DNA of 64,000 nt from Rhizobium ecuadorense (GTDB taxonomy: Bacteria > Pseudomonadota > Alphaproteobacteria > Rhizobiales > Rhizobiaceae). The translations under genes were made by a program, and so were the position numbers. Below the pieces are notes generated by a model. It had not been told where the DNA came from and searched no databases. It was given only the letters and a program-made list of their open reading frames with translations. This document shows, in pieces, positions 43,975 through 51,551 of this stretch. Each line of letters starts with the position of its first letter. Within the stretch, counting starts at the first letter, position 1. The stretch is taken from NCBI RefSeq assembly GCF_001187535.1, contig NZ_LFIO01000020.1, forward strand, positions 1 through 64,000. The letters are read 5' to 3'.

Positions 43975-44460
43975 ATGTCCGATGACTGGTACTACACCCA
44001 TCAACTCGCGGCGCTTTCAGGTTTCAAGCTCGTGGTCCTTGCGAACCGGATCGGCTGCGCCGAGGAATTCTCGCGGATGCTGCACGACAGCTTGGCAGAC
44101 GGCCTTGAACACGCAATTCGACAGATACGATCCATCCTGGCGCTGGAGCGCGAGCTCGTATGGAAACCGGATCCCGAAGGCCTCGCCGCGTTCCTACTTC
44201 AAGGGGAACAAGAGTGCCTCGACAGATTCCGGATCATACTTCTCGACGAACTTGAAATTGACTACTTCACCTATGAGTACCGTATCGACAACGGCGATTG
44301 GCATTCGGCGCTGTCGGCGGACTGCGACGGCATCCAGATCTGCTATCCCTGCACCATCGACATGACCGACGCAGAGCTGGGCGGGCTCGGTCCAATCATC
44401 CGCGATATCTCCCGCGAGACTGGCATCGGCATCAGCGCCGCCCGTGTCGTCTACGATTGA
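43975..44460 (+). CDS. Orphan plasmid protein
   Basis: The 161-residue protein (MSDDWYYTHQLAALSGFKLV; strong AAGGAG box) is acidic and soluble, with helical N-terminal half (ADGLEHAIRQIRSILALERE) and a C-terminal half that may be beta-rich (IDYFTYEYRIDNGDWHSALS; DGIQICYPCTIDMTDAELGG). I do not recognise it. An upstream in-frame extension to 43789 runs into the hairpin repeat and was rejected. It is the last gene of the plus-strand block before the structured non-coding region. Confidence 0.75.
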   Translation: MSDDWYYTHQLAALSGFKLVVLANRIGCAEEFSRMLHDSLADGLEHAIRQIRSILALERELVWKPDPEGLAAFLLQGEQECLDRFRIILLDELEIDYFTYEYRIDNGDWHSALSADCDGIQICYPCTIDMTDAELGGLGPIIRDISRETGIGISAARVVYD

Positions 44461-44467
44461 TGCTCGG

Positions 44468-44499
44468 CGAGAGACGGCTTGGCCGTCTCTCGCGATTTT
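44468..44499 (+). terminator. Terminator after the 43975 gene
   Basis: CGAGAGACGG (44468-44477) pairs with CCGTCTCTCG (44483-44492), followed by CGATTTTC. Confidence 0.7.
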
Positions 44500-44542
44500 C
44501 CGTTCTCTTGACCGCTTGCCGGTATCGAGCCTGCGCGCGATC

Positions 44543-44575
44543 TTGAGGGGAGAGACTTGCCGCCTCTCCCCTCAA
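44543..44575. repeat. 12-bp inverted repeat
   Basis: TTGAGGGGAGAG (44543-44554) and CTCTCCCCTCAA (44564-44575), perfect, 9-nt loop. It is followed by GCGGGTC-GA-GACCCGC (44595-44610) and CCGGCC/GGCCGG (44611-44627). Confidence 0.85.
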
Positions 44576-44662
44576 ACACCCCTCTCCAAGCGGTGCGGGT
44601 CGAGACCCGCCCGGCCTTTCGGGCCGGTAGACGGACGCTGCCGCGACTTCCTCAAACAAGAC

Positions 44663-44730
44663 GGAGGAGAGGATCACCGTGAGCTTCGCCCTCATGCTTC
44701 GGGCATCCGCTCCCGGTGATCCTCTCCTCC
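44663..44730. repeat. 17-bp perfect inverted repeat
   Basis: GGAGGAGAGGATCACCG (44663-44679) and its exact inverse (44714-44730) enclose a 34-nt loop. Confidence 0.9.
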
Positions 44731-44826
44731 TGCGGTGCGCTCGCCGTCTCATCGTTCGCATGCCATCGATGCCCGCTCCCTTCGGTCACGGACATCCCGG
44801 CAGCTCACGACGACGGCTCGCTTCAG

Positions 44827-44972
44827 CATCTCTCACCAAATCGGCCCGGCCACCGCGCTGTTCCTCCGGCGCGGATCACAGGCGTGCGCCTGTGATCGCT
44901 GTTGCTTTGTCTGACGACTCGCAACAGCATGGCGCCTCGGGCACGGCGTCCAGGCCGATTTGGTGAGAGATG
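44827..44972. repeat. 20-bp perfect inverted repeats enclosing two smaller hairpins
   Basis: The 20-bp arms lie at 44827-44846 and 44953-44972 (core CACCAAATCGGCC / GGCCGATTTGGTG). Inside are GATCACAGGCG-TG-CGCCTGTGATC (44874-44897) and GCTGTTGC / GCAACAGC (44898-44905 and 44921-44928). Together they form a three-way branched fold. Confidence 0.9.
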
Positions 44973-44980
44973 GCAGGATA

Positions 44981-45002
44981 GGCTATTGGTATACCAATAG
45001 CC
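44981..45002. repeat. 22-bp perfect palindrome
   Basis: GGCTATTGGTA/TACCAATAGCC is an uninterrupted perfect palindrome 8 bp past the 20-bp inverted repeat. Confidence 0.9.
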
Positions 45003-45177
45003 GTTTCGCCCGAGGGGCGATTGTCGCCAGGGCGAGCCGGCGACGGAGGCGTCGCCCGTTTCCCGTCGATCCAGAGACGAACAGCACAGCGAAGAGGCGC
45101 CGGGCCCACGGGGGAAGGTTGGGGGCAGGCGACCACTGGGTGTTGACCGCCGGATGCGATCGGGAACAACAGATTTT

Positions 45178-45575
45178 CGGCGAATAGGTGAATGCGCGAG
45201 TGAGCGAATAGGCGAAATGCCGATCCGCCGAACGAGCAATTGGCTGGTTGGGTAGATCGGCAGTGACAGGGGTCTGGAGCGCATCGGTCTTTGAGAGAAT
45301 AAGCCAAGCGGTCAATCAGCGCATGCGTGAATCAGCGAATAGGTGTTTGCGCAAATTGGCGCATAGGTGCCACGCCGATCCGCCGAATGACCAATTAGGT
45401 GATTGGGTACATCGGGGTATGAGCGAACGGGCGTTTAAGCGTATCGGCTAATGAGTGAATGCGCGGTTCGGCGACTGAGTGCGACCGAGATTCAGCGAGT
45501 AGGTGATTGTGCGCGAATGAGCGAATGGGGAATCGCCGATCTGCCGGATGGTTTTTTAGGCAATTGGCATCGGGC
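45178..45575. repeat. Degenerate ~155-bp tandem repeat array
   Basis: Three related blocks of about 85 bp start at 45178, 45331 and 45491. Each opens with a GCGAATAGGTG-like motif, has CCGATCCGCCGAA-like sequence in the middle and ends with ATTGGnnnATCGG. The spacers between blocks are also alike (GCGCATCGGTC against GCGTATCGGCT), so the full unit is about 155 bp. Short GCGAATAGG/GCGAATGAG motifs recur within units. Confidence 0.75.
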
Positions 45576-45703
45576 GATGAAATGTACCCAGGTCCCGCCA
45601 GCGAACGCACCTTTCACGAGTTCTGAGGGCGGATTTACTGCACGGCGCATTTCAGCAACGCGTCGGGGTTCAGACTTATGAAACCTCTACCGGTTGCAAA
45701 TAA

Positions 45704-45719
45704 TTACACTGAAGTATAA
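45704..45719. promoter_or_regulatory. Operator-like palindrome 1 (TTATACTnnAGTATAA family)
   Basis: TTACACT-GA-AGTATAA, one mismatch to a perfect palindrome, 77 bp upstream of the gene at 45797. TATAAG in the right arm could serve as the -10. Confidence 0.6.
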
Positions 45720-45796
45720 GTTCTCGCGACGCTAGTTTTCGCCCTCTGCCCGGCCGTTCCAGCTGCCATTCCCCGTTTGATGAACGCACGTTTTCG

Positions 45797-46597
45797 ATGA
45801 CGCAAAGCCGATCTCTTCTGACCAAGGAATGGTACAAGGTCCCGCTTTGCGTCGACTGCCCGAGCTGCGGCGCGCAAACGCGATCTGCTGGCATCGTCGT
45901 GGGGCCGTCGAGCTTGATCGGAGATCCCGCCGACTCCGCCGAAAACGATATCCTGACGAGGCCCCCGGCTTCACTGGACGGGTTTGCATTTGTCGAAACG
46001 CTGAGCGGTCGAACTCAAAATATCGAGCAGTACGTCGTCAACCGCTTCCATAGCATGTTCGCTTTCAGAAACGATTGCTTGGTGCCGATTTGTGAGCATT
46101 GCACCGAGGCTCTCCCACCGCCCACGATCCGGTCTTCAGTGATGAATGGTTTCGTTCGTTTGGGGCAGAGGCGGCTGGTAGTGAATGAACGGCTGCTGAT
46201 CTACTCCTCGAACGCGGTCCTGACAGAGTTTCACGGCGACACATCGATCGAGGAAACCGACTTCCCGTATCCAGACTACGCGGTTGTGCTCGTCTGCGAC
46301 ACGGAGAGCCCAGGTGGCCATACTGGTACACTCGAATTGTGGCATAGCATCGCGCGCAACGACTACGCCGTTCTTGTCAGGGGGCATGACGGTCGCGAGG
46401 TGCTTCGCGACGCCGTCAACGACGATTTGGCCAGTGTGGTGGCAACCGTTTCCTATCTTGGATTGGTGCTGACACAGCTTCATCTCGCGCAGGCGTCGTC
46501 GCCATATTGCGCGCTTGCCCGCGATCTCTTTCTCAAAGCGCTCGGCCACGCCGGGTATCAGCAGGAACATCAGGAGGCGGATCATGCAGATCTCTAG
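45797..46597 (+). CDS. Orphan zinc-ribbon-like protein upstream of the virB operon
   Basis: The 266-residue protein (MTQSRSLLTKEWYKVPLCVD) has two CxxC pairs, CVDCPSCG near residue 18 and ICEHC near 99, that could bind zinc. The rest is soluble (NGFVRLGQRRLVVNERLLIY; FPYPDYAVVLVCDTESPGG; AVNDDLASVVATVSYLGLVL). I know no family for it. Its 3' end overlaps a lipoprotein gene by 14 nt, so the two are co-transcribed, and the operator at 45704 links them to the virB operon. A role in transfer or its regulation is inferred from context only. Confidence 0.75.
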   Translation: MTQSRSLLTKEWYKVPLCVDCPSCGAQTRSAGIVVGPSSLIGDPADSAENDILTRPPASLDGFAFVETLSGRTQNIEQYVVNRFHSMFAFRNDCLVPICEHCTEALPPPTIRSSVMNGFVRLGQRRLVVNERLLIYSSNAVLTEFHGDTSIEETDFPYPDYAVVLVCDTESPGGHTGTLELWHSIARNDYAVLVRGHDGREVLRDAVNDDLASVVATVSYLGLVLTQLHLAQASSPYCALARDLFLKALGHAGYQQEHQEADHADL

Positions 46598-47045
46598 AGC
46601 ACTATCGCGACTTCTAGCCATTCCGCTCGTTCTTTCGGGATGCGGGCAATTACCGCCACCAGCGCGGCCGTCGCCAGCACCACCATTTGCATATCTGAGC
46701 CTCACAGCCTGCCGAGACTATCGAAGCAATATTGTCGAGTGCCAGCTGGAATATGGCACGAAGTTCGGGCGGCATCGCCTTGGCCCGGTACAAGAGGTCA
46801 CGCTAGCCCTGGCGACCGATCGTGACTACGTTCGGTATCAGGTATCGTCGTGCTGGCCCGCTCCGAGAGTCCAGCGGGAGTTGCCAAATTTCGTGTGCCG
46901 AATCTATGGGGCTCAATCAGGAGCTGATGCCGGCTCCGTGTTGATCAAGGGCGGCACGGCGGTTCGCCTAGCGCGAATTCTCGGCGATCGGGAGCAATTT
47001 AAATACCGGTGGACGCCTGACCCGTGGTCGCGTCTAAGGGATTGA
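46584..47045 (+). CDS. Small lipoprotein next to the virB operon
   Basis: From ATG 46584 (AGGAGGCGG box) the 153-residue protein has a signal peptide with lipobox (MQISRALSRLLAIPLVLSGC, C20 as lipidated residue), then a proline-rich stretch and a secreted domain with four cysteines (LSLTACRDYRSNIVECQLEY; VSSCWPAPRVQRELPNFVCR). Envelope location is clear, function not: an entry-exclusion or T4SS accessory lipoprotein is possible. The longer open frame from 46515 lies inside the previous gene and lacks a signal peptide. Confidence 0.8.
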   Translation: MQISRALSRLLAIPLVLSGCGQLPPPARPSPAPPFAYLSLTACRDYRSNIVECQLEYGTKFGRHRLGPVQEVTLALATDRDYVRYQVSSCWPAPRVQRELPNFVCRIYGAQSGADAGSVLIKGGTAVRLARILGDREQFKYRWTPDPWSRLRD

Positions 47046-47091
47046 AGTTTCTTATAAATTTTTTGGCGCAGAGCGTGAATCTCTCCAAGAA

Positions 47092-47107
47092 TTATACTCA
47101 AGTGCAA
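47092..47107. promoter_or_regulatory. Operator-like palindrome 2
   Basis: TTATACT-CA-AGTGCAA, two mismatches to the perfect palindrome, 75 bp upstream of the first virB gene. Confidence 0.55.
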
Positions 47108-47147
47108 TTTTGTGGTTGATTTCCAGGGCGGGATACAGTTCAAGGTA

Positions 47148-47163
47148 TTATACCGCAGTATAA
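47148..47163. promoter_or_regulatory. Operator-like palindrome 3 overlapping a -10 box
   Basis: TTATACC-GC-AGTATAA with flanking A and T (ATTATACCGCAGTATAAT). TATAAT at 47159-47164 can be the -10 of the virB promoter, so a bound factor there would repress. Confidence 0.65.
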
Positions 47164-47182
47164 TTCATGAACTGGTTTGGCC

Positions 47183-48331
47183 ATGTTTCTCACCCCGCTT
47201 TCTCCCCTCCAGAGACCGCAAACGGAATGGTCGCGACACGTTTTTTGGCCTGCACTTACATCTGTTCTTCTCCTGACCTCTTTCACCGCCAGTACCGGGA
47301 AAGGCGGTCAGTTTATCGTAGCCGCGCAACCGCCTCAGCGGGGCGATCGGCTGCGTTCTGTTGACGACTTTAGATCAGGCTTCGCGGCAACCCAGCCGAG
47401 TTTGGCTGCCGTGGCCGCGACGACCACGGAGAGCGCAGCCTCGTCGCCGGCAATCAATTGGACCAATTTCTCACAGCGGATCGGTGTACCCGACACTGCC
47501 GATAAGATGACGGCCAGCCTGTCTCCACTGGGGACAAATGTGGTCGAAACGATGGAAAGCAGCCTTGACGCGCGAGGCACGGCCCCGAGGGGAGGTGCCG
47601 GAGCCAAACCAGGCGTATATTCGTTGATCAGCGTTTTTTCCGCTGATGATCAGCCGGTGATCGCGGCCGTCAACCAGGCAGGTGAGCCTCGCAAGAGCAG
47701 CGCGACGGCCGGAGCGCGAGCAGACCTCATCTCCCAAATGCCCCAGGAGTATACCGCGCTTGCCATAAAGATCGCCGTCGAAGAGGGCGTCGATCCGAAC
47801 TGGGTGCTGTCGATCATGCGAGCCGAGAATGGCGATTTCGATCCCGAACTGGTCAGTGCCGCTGGCGCCATCGGCCTGATGCAGGTCATGCCGAAGATTG
47901 GGAAGGCTTTCGGCGCTGCCGACCTTACGGATCCCGAGCAGAATATCCGTGCCGGTACCCGCTTCCTGCGCCTCCTCATCGATAAATATCGCAATCCGGT
48001 TCTCGTCGCCTCCGCCTATAATGCCGGCGAACCCCGCGTCGACGCGCGTCATTCCTTGCCTCTGATTCAGGAGACTGCCGACTATGTGACGCGGGTCGTT
48101 GGCTACTACACGGGTGCATCGTCACCTTCATCAGCTTCAAGCACTGCCAACGCAACTCCGTCCGCCCCGGCCCCTGGTCGTCCTATAGGTCGCGCTGATC
48201 GGGCTAGATCCCCAATGCTTGTCTTTTCCATTTCAGGCACGCCCGTAGCGGCAAGCCGGAGCCAAGAGGAGGCCGCTGAAATCCCACTCGGCGGCCCGGT
48301 AAAAATCGTCAAGGAAGAGGTGCACCCATGA
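47183..48331 (+). CDS. virB1: T4SS lytic transglycosylase, VirB1-like
   Basis: From ATG 47183 (MFLTPLSPLQRPQTEWSRHV) the 382-residue protein has a hydrophobic signal anchor (WPALTSVLLLTSFTAS), a long variable region, and an SLT domain at about 190-315: EYTALAIKIAVEEGVDPNWV, LSIMRAENGDFDP with the catalytic glutamate near 214, GAIGLMQVMPKIGKAFG, VLVASAYNAGEPRVDARHS. It opens local gaps in peptidoglycan for the secretion channel. It is the first gene of the operon and its stop overlaps the virB2 start. A TTG at 47177 would add two residues. Confidence 0.9.
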   Translation: MFLTPLSPLQRPQTEWSRHVFWPALTSVLLLTSFTASTGKGGQFIVAAQPPQRGDRLRSVDDFRSGFAATQPSLAAVAATTTESAASSPAINWTNFSQRIGVPDTADKMTASLSPLGTNVVETMESSLDARGTAPRGGAGAKPGVYSLISVFSADDQPVIAAVNQAGEPRKSSATAGARADLISQMPQEYTALAIKIAVEEGVDPNWVLSIMRAENGDFDPELVSAAGAIGLMQVMPKIGKAFGAADLTDPEQNIRAGTRFLRLLIDKYRNPVLVASAYNAGEPRVDARHSLPLIQETADYVTRVVGYYTGASSPSSASSTANATPSAPAPGRPIGRADRARSPMLVFSISGTPVAASRSQEEAAEIPLGGPVKIVKEEVHP

Positions 48332-48699
48332 ATCGTTCCGAATTTGCAATCCAGGTCCTCGTCGTCTACGGGCGCGCGGTCTGGTACTCGCTGATGAGAC
48401 AGAAATGGATCGGCAATGCCGCAATCATCGTCACCGCCAGCCTGATCATTCTCATCAGTCAGTTTGAGCCAGCCGCAGCGCAAAATCTCGACGCATTGCA
48501 GAACGCCGCCGATCGGCTGGTACAGTTTTTCACTGGACCCTTCGGTCGCTCGGTCGGCGCGATCGCCTTCATCGGAATGTTTCTGGCGGCGGCCTTCGGA
48601 TACTGGTCCTGGGGAGCGCTGCTCCGCGTCGGAGGAAGCCTTGCCGGCATGTTTGCCGCCGCCGAACTCGTTGATTTCCTGGCTGGCGGCGGATCCTGA
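48328..48699 (+). CDS. virB2: VirB2-like pilin
   Basis: The 123-residue protein has a long positively charged leader with a hydrophobic segment (GNAAIIVTASLIILISQFEP) ending in an AAAQ signal-peptidase site near residue 52. The mature pilin follows with two hydrophobic helices (SVGAIAFIGMFLAAAFGYWS; LLRVGGSLAGMFAAAELVDF). This is the TrbC/VirB2 layout, the major T-pilus subunit. ATGA overlap with the transglycosylase; virB3 starts 2 nt after its stop. Confidence 0.9.
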   Translation: MNRSEFAIQVLVVYGRAVWYSLMRQKWIGNAAIIVTASLIILISQFEPAAAQNLDALQNAADRLVQFFTGPFGRSVGAIAFIGMFLAAAFGYWSWGALLRVGGSLAGMFAAAELVDFLAGGGS

Positions 48700-48701
48700 T
48701 C

Positions 48702-49028
48702 ATGGCCGGGCCTACAAGCACTGCCGACGGTGGCGACGATTATATCGAGTGCTATCCCGTCATTCTCGCGCTCACGCGGCCGCCGACCGTGATGGGCATA
48801 CCATACACCTATTTTCTAGCGGAATGCTTTGTCTCGCTGATGGTGTTCATGATCTTGGGCTCGATCCTCTGGTTCCCGGTCTCCTTCGTCGTTCTGCACA
48901 CCGTCCTCTATGTGCTCACAGTCAAGCTCGACCTCTGGTTCTTCGACATCGTCGGGAGGCTCAGCCTGTGCGGCATCAACCCGCTCGGCCGTCGGCTCGG
49001 CGGCGGCATCCGAACCTACGGAGCTTGA
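48702..49028 (+). CDS. virB3: VirB3-like inner-membrane protein
   Basis: A 108-residue membrane protein with the VirB3 pattern: cytoplasmic start, the conserved YPVILALTRPPTVMGIPYTY, two hydrophobic helices (CFVSLMVFMILGSILWFPVS; VLHTVLYVLTVKLDLWFFDI) and a GGGIRTYGA tail. VirB3 helps VirB4 assemble the inner-membrane complex. The order virB2-virB3-virB4 with 2-3 nt gaps is canonical. Confidence 0.92.
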   Translation: MAGPTSTADGGDDYIECYPVILALTRPPTVMGIPYTYFLAECFVSLMVFMILGSILWFPVSFVVLHTVLYVLTVKLDLWFFDIVGRLSLCGINPLGRRLGGGIRTYGA

Positions 49029-49031
49029 CCC

Positions 49032-51551
49032 ATGAGCACGATGGCAAGATCGCTGAAAGGAACCTTGTCGAAGGGATGGGAGATATTTGCCGACCGCAGT
49101 ATATCGACCCATGTGCCGTTCTACGTGCCGATTGAAAATGGTATCATTCGACTGAAGAACGATTGCCTGGTCTCGACCATAAAGCTGACCGGCTTCTCAT
49201 TTGAGACAGCTGATATCGAGACGATCAACATGCTGCAGCGCCAGCGCAATTCGGCCTTTCGAGCGATTTCGTCCATCGGCAATTTCGCGCTCTATACCCA
49301 CGTCATCAGGCGCAAGGTTGCGCCATCGCTTCCCTCCGGTTTCTCCGACCCCTTCATGCGGCGTCTCGACGACGTCTATCAATCGAGCATCTCCAAGAAC
49401 GAAATGTTCGTCAACGACACCTACGTGTCGCTGGTCGTCCGGCCATTGTTCAAGAAGGGATCGGCGCTGTCCCGGATCATGGGCGTCGGCGGCAATGTCG
49501 TGCGCAGGGAGCAGTTTCGCGCGATGCGCGATAAATTGGTCGAGGCGACGCGCGCACTTGAGAAGTCCCTTGCTGTCTATGGTCCCAAGGTTCTGCGCGA
49601 TATGCAACGCGTCGAAGCCGATCTAGGGAACGGAAGGAAGATCCATCGCGACATCTCCGAAGACATGGTGGTCGAGGAGGGCATGCGGAAGATCTGGTTC
49701 TCGGAACAGTGTGAATTCTTCTACACGCTCCTGAACGGTGGGCGCGTCCGACCGATCCGGCTTGGCAATATCCCGATCGACCAAATGCTTCCCGCACGTC
49801 GAACGTCGATCGGCAACCGGGTCATCCATTTGCAGGGCGATACGCAGGACGATGATCGATATGCCGCGATTGTATCGCTGAAGGAGTACCCGCCTGAGAC
49901 CGGGGCCGGCATGCTCGACTATGTTCTCAAGCTGCCATTCGAGATCGTGCTAACCCAGTCGATGTCATTCATCGACGACATGGCGGCGCGCAGCCGGATC
50001 GAGAGGCTCGACCGGCAGATGTCGAAAGCCGACGAGGGTGGTTCTAGCGTCCAGGCCAATCTCGACATTGCCCGTGACGAACTGGCTCGCAAGCGCGTCG
50101 CCTTCACCGAGCACCATCTCACCGTCATGCCCGTCGCCAAGTCGACGGCCCAGCTGGACGACGCGGTGGCCCTTATCGGCAATGAATTGGGAGCGCTCGG
50201 CGCCTCCTACGTTCGCGAAGACCTGAATGCCGAGCCGGCCTATTGGGCGCAGCTTCCCGGCAACCAGGCGTACATTGCCCGCCGAGCCTTGATCTCGACC
50301 CTTAATTGCGCGGGTTTAAGCAGCTTCCACGCCTATCCCTATGGCAAGCCGGACGGTAACCATTGGGGGCCGGCGATCACCATTTTTGAGACGACGTCTG
50401 GCACACCCTTCTTCTTCAATTTCCATCAGGGCGATGTCGGGCACACCACTGTCTTCGGCCCAACCGGATCGGGCAAGACCGTGATCATGGCTTTTCTGAT
50501 CCTGCAAGCCTACAGGGTCAGCCCGCGCCTGAAGACGATCGTCTTCGACAAGGACCGCGGCCTCGACATCATGGTACGCGCTGCAGGCGGCACCTACATC
50601 GCGCTGGAGCCCGGAGAACCGTCCGGCTGGAATCCGCTCCTTCTCGATGACACCGAAGAGAACCGGGTTTTTCTATACGGCCTTCTGAGCTTTATGTTGA
50701 AGCCCTCGAAGGAAGGAGAGAACCTGACGCCGCAGGAAGAGGCGATTATTCGCAACGCCATCAAGTCGGTCCTGAAGACGAAGGACAGGTCCTATCGCCG
50801 TCTGTCGTCGCTACGTGCTCTTCTTGCCGGCAGCGAGAGAACCGAGGGGAGCCTGATCGCGAGGCTCGATAAATGGGTCGGTCATGGCCCCTATGCGTGG
50901 CTCTTCGACAACGCCGATGACAATCTCGACATTTCCAGGCCGATGATCGGCTTCGACATGACGTCGATCCTTGACGATCCCACGGTGCGCACAGCAGCGC
51001 TTCTGTACATGTTTCATCGGCTCGACGCGATCTATGACGGCAAGGCGCCGATCATCAACCTGATGGACGAAGCCTGGAAGCTGCTCGATGACGACGAGTT
51101 CAAGCGCACGATGAAAGACTATTTCAAGACCATTCGTAAACGGAACGGTCTGGTGATCTTTGGCACGCAGTCCGCCGACGACGTGGTTCAATCGAGCGTC
51201 AGCCGGACGATCATCGAGCAGACGTCGACCAACATTTTTTTCGCCAATCCGAAGGCCGACGAGAACTCCTACATGGAGCATTTCGGGCTCTCCAGGGCCG
51301 AATTTGACTGGGTCAAGAACGGCGACCCAAGTTCGCGCTTCATGCTGATCAAGCAAGCCAAGAGCAGCGTCATCGCGCGCGTCGACATGTCCCACATGCC
51401 GGAATTCATCAAGGTGCTCTCTGGGAGGGAAGAGACCGTGCGCGAAGTCGAGCTGCTGCTCGACGAATACGGCGACGATCCGAAAGGCTGGCTTTCGAAG
51501 TTCTGCAACTGGGAGGGAGGCGCGTCCGATGAAGACCGCAAGGCTTTCTGA
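49032..51551 (+). CDS. virB4: VirB4-like T4SS ATPase
   Basis: The 839-residue ATPase has the CagE/TrbE/VirB N-terminal domain (ISTHVPFYVPIENGIIRLKN; RQRNSAFRAISSIGNFALYT) and a C-terminal motor: FGPTGSGKTVIMAF (Walker A near 475), FDKDRGLDIMVRAAGGTYI, PIINLMDEAWKLL (Walker B near 679), and the RNGLVIFGTQSADDVVQ arginine-finger region. It energises pilus assembly and substrate transfer at the inner membrane. The length is normal. Its last 23 nt overlap the next gene. Confidence 0.97.
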   Translation: MSTMARSLKGTLSKGWEIFADRSISTHVPFYVPIENGIIRLKNDCLVSTIKLTGFSFETADIETINMLQRQRNSAFRAISSIGNFALYTHVIRRKVAPSLPSGFSDPFMRRLDDVYQSSISKNEMFVNDTYVSLVVRPLFKKGSALSRIMGVGGNVVRREQFRAMRDKLVEATRALEKSLAVYGPKVLRDMQRVEADLGNGRKIHRDISEDMVVEEGMRKIWFSEQCEFFYTLLNGGRVRPIRLGNIPIDQMLPARRTSIGNRVIHLQGDTQDDDRYAAIVSLKEYPPETGAGMLDYVLKLPFEIVLTQSMSFIDDMAARSRIERLDRQMSKADEGGSSVQANLDIARDELARKRVAFTEHHLTVMPVAKSTAQLDDAVALIGNELGALGASYVREDLNAEPAYWAQLPGNQAYIARRALISTLNCAGLSSFHAYPYGKPDGNHWGPAITIFETTSGTPFFFNFHQGDVGHTTVFGPTGSGKTVIMAFLILQAYRVSPRLKTIVFDKDRGLDIMVRAAGGTYIALEPGEPSGWNPLLLDDTEENRVFLYGLLSFMLKPSKEGENLTPQEEAIIRNAIKSVLKTKDRSYRRLSSLRALLAGSERTEGSLIARLDKWVGHGPYAWLFDNADDNLDISRPMIGFDMTSILDDPTVRTAALLYMFHRLDAIYDGKAPIINLMDEAWKLLDDDEFKRTMKDYFKTIRKRNGLVIFGTQSADDVVQSSVSRTIIEQTSTNIFFANPKADENSYMEHFGLSRAEFDWVKNGDPSSRFMLIKQAKSSVIARVDMSHMPEFIKVLSGREETVREVELLLDEYGDDPKGWLSKFCNWEGGASDEDRKAF

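Larger units (their letters stand above)
44461..45796. other. Large structured non-coding region, candidate oriT region
   Basis: 1336 bp without a supported gene. It divides into a hairpin cluster (44468-45002) and a tandem repeat array (45178-45575), then an operator and promoter region for the gene at 45797. It lies between the plus-strand plasmid gene block and the transfer operon, where an origin of transfer would be expected. No relaxase gene flanks it in the window, so this role is inference. Confidence 0.5.

Noticed and set aside
45178-45575. CRISPR array
   Set aside because: Repeats are about 85-155 bp, degenerate and only three; there are no uniform spacers and no cas genes.
47092-47163. 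Ti-plasmid type vir box
   Set aside because: The palindromes here (TTATACTnnAGTATAA) do not match the TNCAATTGAAA-type vir box, so VirG-type control is not supported.
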